A DNA stretch of 64,000 bases, taken from assembly GCA_013180625.2 (NCBI GenBank), contig SNVD02002553.1, positions 103,843 to 167,842 of the forward strand, read 5' to 3'. Below, piece by piece: positions 45,415-57,091 of this stretch (the stretch's first letter is position 1; each line of letters opens with the position of its first letter). The notes below the pieces were generated by a model, which was not told where the DNA came from, searched no databases, and was given only the letters and a program-made list of their open reading frames with translations. Source of the DNA: Boswellia sacra (lineage: Eukaryota > Streptophyta > Magnoliopsida > Sapindales > Burseraceae). The translations under genes were made by a program, and so were the position numbers.

Positions 45415-46898
45415 TGATGAACACTTACATATGCATGTTTAATAAGAGTTTAGTTCATCATATTGCATTAATAGTGTCATTAAATTCCTCAACTTAAGCA
45501 TATTTGTAGCATTTGCATCTTTGGAATTAATTTCTCTTAATTGTGGTTTTGTTACAGGTTCGGTAAAATAGGCATAACTCTCTATTTATAGATCAGAATG
45601 GTGCAATTCTTAATGTTTTGGAAAGCTGATTCAATTTTCTACAAGATTGCATTTCACAAGCCTAATCAAATTCGGGCTCTTATTGGACCAAAATTGGGCT
45701 TGAAGTGAACCCATCTACAGTCTCGGCCCAGTCTGACCAGGCCTCAGTATTTGGACCGTATCTCTCAAAATACGTTTCCAAATTGTGCAAATCAATATGT
45801 TCTAGAAAGCTGAGAGAAATATCTACAACTTTCATGAAGACATGTGATTAAAATTCTCAACATTTAAATGTCAAAATTGATGGTCAAATTCGGTGCCTAA
45901 TGATCCCAATAGTCAAAGATATTTATAACTAATATTTGACATTTATGCCCTTATAATTTGACAAGTTTGCCCCTGGATGTATCTATAAATAGAGGTGCCT
46001 TGTGACCCATTGGGGCATCTTGGCCTTGGCTGGAACATTTTGGCTTTGGCTAGGATCTTGTATTGTGTTTTGTGTGTTTATGTTATTAATGAATTTCCTT
46101 TTCTTGCATTTTATTTTCTTTCTATTATAATGTTCTTCTAATTTCTCTTTTGCTAAGGTGAAAGGGTGAAACCCTTGATATGAGAATAAGGATTCTCTAA
46201 CCCTTAATATGTGATTAATAATCTTAATCTTATAATGTTTATTCAATATGATTTATATTTAATTTCTTAATCAATCTTGACACCACTCGTAAAGTGGAGG
46301 TCTTGATCCATTGTCGACAATCCTTGGCACATCAATTGCTTGGATCCTTTCTAGATGATGTATGGTTCTTCCTTACCGACACGAATCTAGTTAGGAACCT
46401 TGATTTGTTGTAGACATATGGTGATTGTCACATTGTATGCTTGAACCCATTTACAAGAAGTGGTATAAATATTGGTAATGAAACAAATATAATTCATATA
46501 ACTAAAATGGGGTAATTATCCTTATTTGAAATATCAAGGGCGGATCCCCTAACCTTAGCCTTCATTGTTATTGTGTTAATTCCTCTTGTATTTTAATTAT
46601 TCTATTGTTTATGAACTTCTTACTTTATTTACTATGATTGGTTATACCACCTATTTCCATGGATGATTTTACCTCCTCTTGCTTTTTGTTTTATATTTGA
46701 ATGGTCGGTAACACCACCTACCATCTCACATATTTATTGATATTATCTTGTCATTTCTTTGAATTATTCATATCATATTTGCTTATCTTATAATTTGTAA
46801 CGCTAAAATCCCCTTCCTCGTGGATCGACCTCGGTCTCACCGGGATTATTACTTCGACACTCCTATACTTGGGAGACAATCCTTTTTCGGATGTGTCA
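45415..46898 (+). repeat. Athila-type 3' LTR
   Basis: Begins TGATGAACAC and ends GGATGTGTCA, directly followed by the TATAC target copy. TATA box at 45984-45991. Differences from the 5' LTR are concentrated in the first 400 bases. Confidence 0.95.
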
Positions 46899-46903
46899 TA
46901 TAC

Positions 46904-47620
46904 CATCGCATTCGCAATGCCTCCGAGGTCGAGAACTTCTTATTCGGCCTTGAGCAATATTTCGAGGCCAAGGGTGTCCATGATAACCCTTCAAGAATCG
47001 GCATTGTGCCTCCCTTCCTCCGTGAAACAGCCCAACTATGGTGGCATCGAAAGCATGGTGATGCAGGCAAGGGTATTTGCACTCTTCGCACATGGGAGGA
47101 TTTAAAAAGGGAACTTCGGAAGCACTTCTCCCCAAGCAATGCCAAAAAAGAGGCAAGGGGCCTCCTCCGTAGTCTAAAGCAAAACGACACCATTCGAGAC
47201 TATATTAAGGAATTCACCACCATCATTCTAAAGATTGAGGACATGTCCGACAAGGACTCTCTCTTCTACTTCTTTGACGGGCTCAAGGATTGGGTGAAGG
47301 TTGAGCTCGAAAGGCGCCGTGTGCAAAACCTTGATGAAGCCATAGCCGCGATCGAGTGTCTCACGGATTACATGTCCCAATCCAAGGACTAGAAGGCCAG
47401 CCATGGTAAAGGTAGGGGAGAACGGAGCACCAAAAAGGACCATGGTCGAAAGAAAGGTGGTGTACGTAAATCATTTAGAGGGGACAAGCGTGACAAGCCT
47501 AGTAAATGTAAGTTCGATGCCCTTAAGCCTAAGAGCCCTTGTTTTATTTGTGATGGCCCTTACTGGGTGTATAATTGCCCAAAAAGGAAGACCCTCAATG
47601 CCTTAGCGGCTCAACACAAG
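46904..47620 (+). pseudogene. Chromovirus gag, 3' part (capsid and zinc knuckle)
   Basis: Continues the capsid domain after the insertion: NASEVENFLFGLEQYF, ETAQLWWHRKHGD, then LKRELRKHFSPSNAKKEA, which is the retrotransposon gag (PF03732) core. A TAG at 47390 ends the open stretch. The same frame goes on to a nucleocapsid knuckle CFICDGPYWVYNC, in which the metal-binding His is replaced by Tyr. Bases 46899-46903 (TATAC) are the duplicated target. Confidence 0.88.
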
Positions 47621-47659
47621 GGCTTAAGTGATGATAAGCCACAAGTAGAGATGGGTTCT

Positions 47660-48960
47660 TTTAGCATAATTAGTGCACTCAAGAGACCCACACATGCTAA
47701 GAAGTGTCTCATGTATGTGAACGCCACCATCAATGGCTAAAATGTGCGAGCGATGCTTGATACGGCTGCCACGCACAACTTCGTTTCTATTAAGGAGGCC
47801 AAACGTTTAGGCCTCAAGTATAACAATGGAGGAGGCACCATCAAGGTGGTAAATTTATCAGCCAAAGCAATAATGGGTGTGTCCAAAGGAACATCGGTGC
47901 AATTGGGTACATAGAGTGAAAAACTTGACGTCTTCATCATCCCATGGATGATTTTTAAGTGATGCTAGGCATGGAGTTCTAACTCCCTTAGCATCCTCAA
48001 TGGGAGTCAATCATGCATGGTTATGGCAGAACGTGTAGCCAAGATCGAGAGCAAGATGTTATCCGTACTACAATTCAAACAAGGATTGAAGAAGGATCCA
48101 AGCTCTCTTGCCATAGTTCGGGAGTTGAACGATCGGGAAGATGTTACCATTGCTAAGGATACAAATCCAAAATAAGTCCAAACCATCCTTAATGAATACA
48201 AGGACATCATGCCTCAAGAACCCCCAAAGAAGTTGCCGTCATGATGAGAGGTGGACCACCAAATCGAGTTAGAGCCTGGTGCTAAACCTCCAGTCATGGC
48301 GCTTTACCATATGGCACCACCTGAGCTTACAGAGTTAAAGAAGCAACTCTAAGACTTACTCGATGCGGGATATATCCAACCCTCAAAAGCTCCATATGGT
48401 ACATCTGTCCTCTTCTAAAAGAAGAAGGATGAATCCCTTCGCATTTATATCAACTATCAGGTGCTCAACAAGATCACCATCAAGAACAAGTACCTGATAC
48501 CTTTGATTGCGGAGTTTTTTGATCAACTTGGGAGGGCTTGCTACTTCACAAAGCTTGACTTGAGATCAGGGTACTACCAAGTGCGCATTGTTAAGGGTGA
48601 TGAACCGAAAACGGCGTGCGTAACAAGGTATAGTGCTTTCAAATTTTTAGTTATGCCATTTGGCCTCACTAATGCACCTGCTGCATTTTGCACTCTCATG
48701 AATAAGTTATTCCATCCCTATCTTGATCGATTTGTGGTAGTATACTTGGATAACATAGTGGTATATAGCACCACCCGTGGGGAGCATGTGCAACATCTTA
48801 GGCAAGTATTCCAAGTACTTTGCGAAAATGAACTCTACGTTAAGAAAGAAAAATGTTCTCTTGCTCAAAGAGAAGTAGAGTTCCTTAGCCATCGAATACG
48901 GGATGGAAGACTAATGATGGATCAAGTAAAGGTAAAGGCCATTAAAAAATGAGAGCCTCT
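47660..48960 (+). pseudogene. Chromovirus protease and reverse transcriptase
   Basis: The protease region has the AMLDTAATHNFVS active-site segment (47745-47800), with stops on either side. The RT runs from about 48260. The LDLRSGYYQVRI and VMPFGLTNAPAAF blocks are clear. The catalytic YxDD box has become VYLDNIVVYS, losing one of the two metal-binding aspartates. A TGA near 48950 interrupts the connection domain. This would be the polymerase for reverse transcription of the element in cytoplasmic particles, and it is inactive here. Confidence 0.9.
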
Positions 48961-50990
48961 GACCAAGGTACCGGAACTACGATCTTTTCTTGGATTGGTG
49001 AACTATTATTGGCAGTTTATCAAGGGCTACTCCACCAAGGCCGCCCCACTCACGGATCTACTTAAGAAAGACAACATATGGTATTGGAAAAAAAATGCCA
49101 ACATGTTTTTGAGGAATATAAGAAGGCAATATGCGAAGAACCGGCGTTGGTGTTGCCCGATTACACGAAACCATTCGAAATACACACGGATGCCTCTGAC
49201 TTTGCCATAGAGGAGTTCTCATACAAGAAGGGCACCCATTGCATACGAGAGTCACAAGTTAAATAACACAGAGAGACGATACACGATCCAAAAGAAGGAA
49301 ATGACGGCCATCATCCATTACCTACGAGTTTGGTGACATTATTTGCTTGGCTCACACTTTGTCATCAAAACCGACAATGTGGCAACGAGTTACTTTCAAA
49401 CATAAAAGAAGCTAAGCCTCAAGCAAGCTCGATGGCAAGACTTTTTGGTCAAATTTGACTATTGGCTCGAGTACAAACAAGGCAAGGCAAACGTAGTGGC
49501 TGATGCTCTAAGTCACAAAGCGAAACTCGCAACATTAAGCATGAGTCGACCACAAAGTGTGCTTATTGACCGTATAAAAGAGGGCCTAGAGCATGATCCA
49601 ATAGCCAAGAACCTCTTAAACTTGGTTAGTGAGGGGAAAACGCGACGCTTTTAGCTCGATGAAGGCTCACTCCTCATAATAGGAAATCGCTTGTTTGTGC
49701 CAAGATATAGGAGTTTGCGAAAAGAAATCCTCAAGGAGTGCCACGATTGTAGGTGGGTTGGGCACCCAAGTATGGCATGAACCCTTGTACTAGTGCAAAA
49801 TTCATATTATTGACCTCAAATGCGGCAAGATGTGGAAGGCCATGTGAGGACTTGTCTCACAACAACACCCGGCGGGGTTGCTAGAACCCATACCCATAGC
49901 GGAAAGGCCATGGCAAAGCGTGTCAATGGATTTTATCGTGGCCTTACCAAAATCTGAGGGGTATAGAAGCATCATGGTGATAGTTGATCGGTTTAGCAAA
50001 TATGCCACTTTCATACTCGTCTCCATAGATTGCACCGCAGACGAAGCCGCTTGAGCGTTCCTTAAGCAAATAGTGAAACTATAGGGAGTTCCATAAAATA
50101 TTGTGAGCGATCATGATCCTCGCTTTACTGCCCGTTTTTGGAGAGAGCTCTTCAAGCTATTGGGGACCGACTTGAGCTTCTCAACAAGATTCCACCCCCA
50201 AACCAACGGGCAATCCGAGCACATCAACGCCTTACTTAAGCTATACTTGAGGCATTACATGAGCGCTCACCAACATGATTGGGCAAAATTGCTAGATTTC
50301 GCCCAATTCTCATATAACCTCCAAAGGAGTGAGGCAACGGGTAAGAGTCCATTCGAGATTGTGACAGGATAACAACTTATGACTCCACATGCCGTAGCCT
50401 CAACCTATGGAGAAAAAAGTCCAGCGGCCTACTAGCTCGCAAAAGAGTGGCATGAACAAGCCGATATCACATGGGCATGCTTAGACAAGGCTGCCAAGAG
50501 AATGAAGAAATGGATGAATTTAAGGAGATGCCACTTTTCATTCCAAAAAGGAGACTTGGTGCTTGTCAAGCCACTACCCCAACAATTCAAATCACTTTGC
50601 AAAGTGCACAAGGGGTTAGTATGAAAATATGAAGGCCCCTTCCCAATAGTCAAACGAGTGGGCGAAGTCTCCTACCAAGTCTGATTTCCTTCTCACCTTA
50701 AGATCCACTCGGTCTTCCATGTGAGCTTCCTCAAGCCCTATCATGAGGACAAGGAAGATCCAAGTAGAAGCGAGTCCAAGAGAGCACCCACAGCGAATGC
50801 ATCTTTGTGGAATGGGTGATACGAAGGAGAGGAGTTCCACCAAACACCGAATACTTAGTAAAGTAGAAAAACCTTCCGAACAGTGAGGCTAGTTGGGAGC
50901 GCGAAGATGCCTTATGGCAATTTGGGGAGCATATCAAATGCTACAAAGAGGAGAACGCGCCGAGGACGTCACGAAGATATGTAGGGGAGG
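48950..50990 (+). pseudogene. Chromovirus RNase H, integrase and chromodomain
   Basis: RNase H shows [12 protein letters not shown] near 49180. An insertion/frameshift splits the frame around 49100. The integrase core includes SMDFIVALPKSEG near 49920, SDHDPRFTARFW at 50106 and RFHPQTNGQSEHIN, giving the Asp and Glu of the DDE triad. The C-terminal part contains FHVSFLKPYHED (about 50717) and a chromodomain-like EYLVK-KNLPNSEASWEREDALW at about 50850-50930, in which the aromatic Trp of VKWK is now a stop. Chromodomains direct integration to marked chromatin. Confidence 0.88.
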
Positions 50991-50991
50991 A

Positions 50992-51509
50992 TGTTATGGC
51001 CCACCCAATTTGCTTTCTAAAGTGGCCCAAATGTGTATAAGGCTTGGCCTAGTTTCTAGAAAGCTTGCAAGTCCAAGCCCATTCTCTAGAATTCTCTAGT
51101 AAGCCAATGTGCTAAAAAATCCCATTTAAATATCTTTGTAAATATCTAGATATTTTAGATGATGATTTTAGATAGCAAATTTAGACCATCAAATATAATA
51201 AATCTTGGTCATCCATTTAGGAGATGGATTACTATAAATACCTATCCAATCTTCATTTGCAGGCCAAGTTGTACTCAAGCCATTATGAAAGAGTTCTTAT
51301 GTAATAAAAGCCTTCTTACTTAGCAACTCAAGTCTTCATCTTCCATCACTTCTCTTCTTGCCTAGAAACTCTTTAGCTCAATGATCCAAGCCTCTCAAGC
51401 TTCCTTTTGAAGTGAAGCAAGCCAACAATAAGACATACTTAGCAACTTTTAGGTTAAAGTTGTTTAAGTGCCGCACAAGCATGCTGCACAAATTCTAAAG
51501 CTCGTGACA
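50992..51509 (+). repeat. Chromovirus 3' LTR
   Basis: Begins TGTTATGGCCCA and ends CTCGTGACA, the same length as the 5' LTR with scattered, mostly transition differences. A purine tract lies immediately before it. Confidence 0.92.
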
Positions 51510-51539
51510 CTTAGCTCATTTAGTAGAGAAGGACCTTGG

Positions 51540-52690
51540 TCCTTTACAAAAGGGAGTGCTCAGGCTCTTTGTGGAAATAAAAGAAAAGAGACACTTTTAG
51601 GCCTTCAAAATATGGCTTGTAGCTATTTGTAAGAGATAGGTGTATAAGTCATCCTAAACCTGGGTTATCTTTCCAAGCTTAAATTTCTCATGGATAATAT
51701 TTCTTCAAGTGTTCAGTATTCCAAGGATGCCTAACTTTAGTCCCATCCATGCGGAGCGGACAATAAGCCCCCGAGCCAAGAGCTTCCTCTACTCAGTATG
51801 GGCCTTCCCAATTAGGTCCTAAGACTCCAACTCCTAGTTCCTGCATGTTCAACATAACCTTTCTTAAGACTAAGTCTCCAACTTCTAACTTCCTTGCCTT
51901 AACTCTAAAATTATAGAACTTGGCCACCATTTGTTGGTATGTTGCTAATCTAACTTGTACTATGTCTCACTCTTCTTCAAACAAATCTAAGCACATTCGA
52001 AGCTGCTCAGAATTAGCCTCCAGATCGTAGGTGATTCTTTGGAGGTTGAGCGTTCCACTTCAACTAGAACTACAGCCTCTACTCCAAAGGATAAAGAGTA
52101 AAGGGTTTCCCCTGCTATGGATCGAGGGGTGGTTCTATAAGCCCATAAGACATTCTGAAGCTCTTCGGCCCAGGCCCCATTGCGTGCTTCTAGCTTGGTG
52201 TTGAGTAAATGCTTTATCTTCTTATTAACTGCCTCTACTTGCCCTTTAGCTTGAGGGTGAGTTGGTGACGAGAATTTATGATGGATACCAAGCTGCTCAC
52301 AAAGTTCCTTAAGGTTAGCATTATCAAACTATTTGCCATTATCAGTGATTATAGTACGTGGGATCCCAAACCTACAAATAAGAGACCTCTAGATAAAGTT
52401 TATGGTCTTCTTCTCGGTGATGGCTGCCAATGGTTCGGCTTAGACCCATTTGGTGAAATAATCAATAACTACTATTGCAAAATTTACTTGACCTTTGGAT
52501 GTTGGGAGAGGGCCCATCAAGTCTATGCCCCATTAAGCGAATGGCCAAAGGTTGCTTAATAAGGTAAGCTTCTCAGGTGGTTGTCTGGGTATGTTTGCAA
52601 ACCATTGGCAGTTGTCACAATCCTTCACAAATGCCTTTGCATCTGTCTGCATAGTAACCTAGTAAGAACTCTGCCTCAAGTGTGAGTGGA
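51540..52690 (-). pseudogene. Tat-lineage Ty3/gypsy integrase fragment
   Basis: Minus-strand translation gives the zinc-finger end CDNCQWFANIPRQPPE, then IDLMGPLPTSKGQV and IDYFTKWV (first Asp of the DDE triad). RFGIPRTIITDNGK carries the second Asp, and SPTHPQAKGQVEAVNKKIK the Glu. WAYRTTPRSIAGETLYSL follows. Several stops interrupt it. The right side (RT, RNase H) is missing. It reads towards the chromovirus at 51509. The antisense-type ORF at 32985-35619 lies downstream of it, as in Tat elements. Confidence 0.88.
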
Positions 52691-54214
52691 GATTTCATCC
52701 GGCCAGAGCATTTGCGACCACGATACTATGTCAAAGCCTCTTTCAAAACTTAAGGGAACACAAACAAGCTATAGACACATCTGGAGGAACGAGTTGCCAC
52801 CCAATTATTCAATTAAGAATGAATGAGAGCAATCTAATCCCTCGCTTCGAGACCTAAACTATCCTCATCCCTTCAGAGATTGGTTTAGGAAGTTCGATAT
52901 GAGTCATTCAACCCGCCTGAATAAATCTGGTCTCCACTTGGGAAATACCAAATAAAAATAGCTTCCGTTGTTACTTAATCCACTTAAGTGATTTATTTTA
53001 TGCACACTTTTTCATTTTTTTCTTCTTTAGACATACGAGGTGATTATTCAATCGAAACAATTGTATATTCATACAAAGAAAGAGGGAGGGCAATAGATTA
53101 CATTTTCATCATACATGAGGAAAAGGGAGAGGATTACAACATTTGTTCTTCAACAATATAATAATGAAATATTCTATACATTCATATGTTTGAATATTCA
53201 TTCTAAGTAATGGTCTCTCACCAATAATATGAGTCCACCATCACTTCATGGCATCACACAATTATACTTCTTAATATACAAACATTCATAATCTAATATT
53301 GTAGCATTATAGCCTAGATTTTGATAAATTATATCATAACAACTCCACCTATTGGATATTCTAGCATAATTTACATCAATTATCATGGCATTTCTAGCCT
53401 AACATGTCATTCATTGCATATTCTAACCTAAACAGTGTAATCATGACATAATCTAGCCTAATTCAAGCAATCGTCATCAAACAAGCAATTCAAGGGCAAA
53501 AAGATAATTCTTACTTATTTTATGCTATTTCCTAGTGTTTATCAAAACGAATAAATTATCCTAACATGATTCTAATCATGTGCTCTTAAGCATGATTCTA
53601 AATATGTACTCCTAGGCATGTTTCTGGGCATTCGCGAAGAAAGTAAACTCCCAAGCATGATTCTAATAAAAGAGGGATTGAGAATTTACCTAGATACGCT
53701 TACCCATCTTGCAAAATAAATACGGTTAGAACAATTCATAATAACCCTAGCATGCATCTAAACATAAAATTAAATCCTGAACATGCTTCTTCTAAGCAAG
53801 AAAAACAAAGGAGAAAATGGGAGGGAGGAGAGAATTCTGCTCTCAAGACGTACCCTTTCCGGGTTTAGAGTAATAAAACGCCTAAAAATCTTTATATTGG
53901 AAAAGACTTCTCGATTTCTCAAGCGTGTCTTCAAGAGGGAGAAAAGATGATTATATTCGACAATCAGTGTGTATTACAAAGTGAGAGGAGGGGGTTTATA
54001 TAGGAGAGGGCTGAAGATGAAAAAAGAAAAAACAAAACAAGAAAAGAATGTCTATAAGGAAAATTTTTGAAAATAAGCCATAAAGGCCCGGGCGGCCATC
54101 TCCAAATGGCCGGGCGGCTATCTCACAGTCGGTTGGCCATCAGCCAGTAGCCAGGTGGCTGTCAGATGAATGGGTGGTTGATTTGGATAGCCGAGTGACT
54201 GTTTAATGGTTGAC
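52691..54214. other. Unassigned region between two retrotransposons
   Basis: No protein family seen. On the minus strand, CCTATATAAACCCC (about 54004-53991) looks like a TATA box with a leader-like stretch below it. Upstream of that, GGCCGGGCGGCYATCTC-like units repeat within 54080-54190, the most GC-rich text nearby. GAATCATGCTT-like repeats lie at 53570-53670. It could be an LTR or a promoter fragment of the Tat relic. Confidence 0.4.
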
Positions 54215-55741
54215 TGACACATCCGAAAAAGGATTGTCTCCCAAGTATAGGAGTGTCGAAGTAATAAACCCGGTGAGTCCGAGGTCGATCCACGAGGAAG
54301 GGAATTTTAGCGTTACAAATTATAAGATAAGCAAATATGGTGTGAATAATTCAAAGAAATGACAAGATAATATCAATAAATATGTAAGATGATAGGCGGT
54401 ATTACCGACCATTCAAATATAAAACAAAAAGCAAGAGGAGGTAAAACCATCCATGGAAATAAGTGGTATAACCAACCATAGTAAATTAAAGAACAATTTC
54501 GTAAGGTGGTAGAACCTACCATAGTAAATAAAATAAAAGTCAATAAACAATAGAATAATTAAAATACAAGAGGAATTAACACAATAACAATGAAGGCTAA
54601 GGTTAGGGGATCCGCCCTTGATATTTCAAATAAGGATAATTAACCCATTTTAGTTATATGAATTATATTTGTTTCATTACCAATATTTATACCACTTCTT
54701 GTAAATGGGTTCAAGCATCCAATGTGCCAATCACCATATGTCTACAACAAATCAAGGTTCCTAACTAGATTCGTGTCGGTAAGGAAGAACCATACATCAT
54801 CTAGAAAGGATCCAAGCATTTGATGTGCCAAGGATTGTCGACAATGGATCAAGACCTCCACTTTACGAGTGGTGTCAAGATTGATTAAGAAATTAAATAT
54901 AAATCATATTGAATAAACATTATAAGATTAAGATTATTAAGCACATATTAAGGGTTAGAGAATCCTTATTCTCATATCAAGGGTTTCACCCTTTCACTTT
55001 AGCAAAAGAGAAATTAGAAGAACATTATAATAGAAAGAAAATAAAATGCAAGAAAAAGGAAATTCATTAATAACATAAACACACAAAACACAATACAAGA
55101 TCCTAGCCAAAGCCAAAATGTTCCAGCCAAGGCCAAGATGCCCTAATGGGTCACAAGGCACCTCTATTTATAGATACATCCAGGGGCAAACTTGTCAAAT
55201 TACAAGGGCATAATTGTCAAATATTAGTTGTAAATATCTTTGACAATTGGGATCATTAGGCACCGACTTTGACCATCAATTTTGACATCGAAATGTTGTG
55301 AATTTTAATCATATGTCTTCATGAAAGTTGTAGATATTTCTCTCAGATTTCTAGAACATATTGATTTGCACAATTTGAATACGTATTTTGAGAGATATGG
55401 TCCAAGTACTGAGGCCTGGTCAGACTGGGCTGAGACTGTAGATGGGTTCACTTCAAGCCCAATTTTGGTCCACTAAGAGCCCGAATTTGATAATGATTGT
55501 GAAATGCAATCTTGTAGACAATTAAATCAGCTTTCCAAAACATTAAAAATTGCACCATTCTGATCTATAAATAGAGTGTTATGCCCATTTTACCAAACCT
55601 ATAACAAAACCAAAATTAAGAGAAATTAATTCCAAAGATGCAAATGCTACAAATATGCTTAAGTTGATGAATTTAATGACACTATTAATGCAATATGATG
55701 AACTAAACTCTTATTAAACATGCATATTTAAGTGTTCATCA
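54215..55741 (-). repeat. Athila-type 3' LTR, reverse orientation
   Basis: Reverse complement of the LTRs at 38793 and 45415, with the same TGATGAACAC start (at 55741) and TGTGTCA end. TATA box at 55172-55165. It is slightly longer (1527 bp) owing to a small internal duplication around 54470-54540 (a second copy of the 'AACCAACCATAGTAAAT' phrase). Confidence 0.93.
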
Positions 55742-57091
55742 CACCCCCCAACTAGCTTATTGTTAGTCCCTAGCAATTAAAGCGTTATTATTTAGAAGTG
55801 ATTTATAGAATTTTACATCCAAGGTGGTCATTATTGCACTCTCCTTGATTTTATCCAAATAAACAAACTCTCAATTTTTTTTTTTTTTAAATGACTCATG
55901 TACCCTTCAGTCAAGATATCCACAAACCTTCTTTTGTGCTCAGTTGACACATGACTATGGGGCTTATTAGAAATAAGCCATATCGGTTCTAATATTTGTT
56001 AAGGCTAACAACCTTAGGTAGGGGATATTCATTCATTTTATACATTTTTTTCTTTTTTTTTCTTTTTTTCTTTTTGAAAGAATGCATCTTTAACCCATGT
56101 AGCAAGCCTTAGGCTAATGACTCCCAGACCAGTTGGCCTTAGGGCATTAGGTGTTAAGACACCCCTTCGAGCTTAACGACTCGGGTTGCCGATGCTTTAT
56201 TTTTGCTTAGAAACTTGTGGATAGTGCAATGTTCAATTCCATTAAGCTTTCTCCTTAATCCATGTAGCGAGCTTTGGGCCAATAGCTCCCAAACCAGTTG
56301 GTCTTAGGGTATTAGGTGTTAAGGCACCCCTCGGGCTTAATTGCTCGAATTAAGGAGGCTACGAGACCAAACTTATCCACAATTGCTTTTTTTTCTCTTT
56401 TTTTTTTTTTTTTTCATTTTTCATTTTTTTCATTTTTTTCATTTTTTTTTAAACTTTCCCCTTCCTTTTGTTGTTATCCTAAACAAAACAAAAGAACTCA
56501 AATATTGCAATATTTCATTTCGCCACCCACAATCATACATCAAGGTATGTGTGTGTGTGAAGAAAGATTCATAGATACTCGCTTAATGAGCACATAAGCA
56601 CACAATTTATTAAATGATAAGGTTGTGAGAGTTCATAGATTTGAATGATTCAAAGTGAAATGAATAAGACCTCCTTGTTATAAAATTCAAAAATCAAGAC
56701 TAAATAATATCAAATAAGTCTTCAAAAATGCAAGAATAAAATGACAAATTGGTTAGAATGGGTTTCAAGAGTTCAAACTGGTCCTCCCTACTCTGCCATT
56801 CCTGACCCAGAATGCGTCTCAAGAGGATTTGAACTCCTTACACCGCACTCTGAATCTAATTACTAACTCGCTTTTTTTTTTTTTTTGCAAGAAAAAATAA
56901 AATTTCAAGACACACTTATGTCTACTATCCTTCCCCCCCAACCAAATGAAACATTGTCCTCAATGTTTAAATGTAGAGAGATAAAGTATAGGAGACATTA
57001 CCTGAAGCTTCTGTTATTCAAGAGAGATGACCTGAAAGACTCATAAAATAACATGCTAAAATAAAATAAAATAAAGGACAAGAAGAAAAAA
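55742..57091 (-). other. 3' region of the reversed element
   Basis: Mirror of 44075-45414: purine tract TTGGGGGGTG next to the LTR, two GGGGTGYCTTAA modules (56104-56190 and 56266-56345), long T-rich runs (56387-56450), and the palindrome at 56951-56966. Confidence 0.8.

Larger units (their letters stand above)
38793..46898 (+). mobile_element. Athila-type Ty3/gypsy element lacking pol and carrying a CRP-LOG gene pair
   Basis: Two LTRs of about 1485 bp (38793-40277, 45415-46898) are flanked by the exact 5-bp duplication TATAC (38788-38792, 46899-46903). The primer site TGGCGCCGTTGCCAGGGAA is of tRNA-Asp type, as in Athila. The interior holds a gag frame (40523-42250), a cysteine-rich protein gene (42560-43108) and an intronless LOG gene (43424-44074), then a long 3' region and the purine tract TTGGGGGGTG. 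Protease, RT, RNase H and integrase are absent, so it needs proteins from a relative such as the one at 54215-64000. It is nested in the chromovirus gag. By eye there are about 17 LTR differences in the first 400 bases and fewer later, so the insertion is not brand new. Confidence 0.95.
37796..51509 (+). mobile_element. Ty3/gypsy chromovirus, complete but decayed, split by a nested Athila element
   Basis: Two 518-bp LTRs (37796-38313, 50992-51509) bound gag, protease, RT, RNase H, integrase and a C-terminal chromodomain, in that order, which is the chromovirus plan. The primer site GCTATCAGAGC just after the 5' LTR is of initiator-Met type. The tract GTAGGGGAGGA precedes the 3' LTR. CTTA occurs on both outer sides (37792-37795, 51510-51513), consistent with a 4-5 bp target duplication. 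Removing 38793-46898 rejoins gag in frame. Many stop codons make it inactive. Confidence 0.92.

Noticed and set aside
47000..47443. Minus-strand frames opposite the chromovirus gag
   Set aside because: Shadows of the plus-strand gag core, which is recognisable by family motifs.
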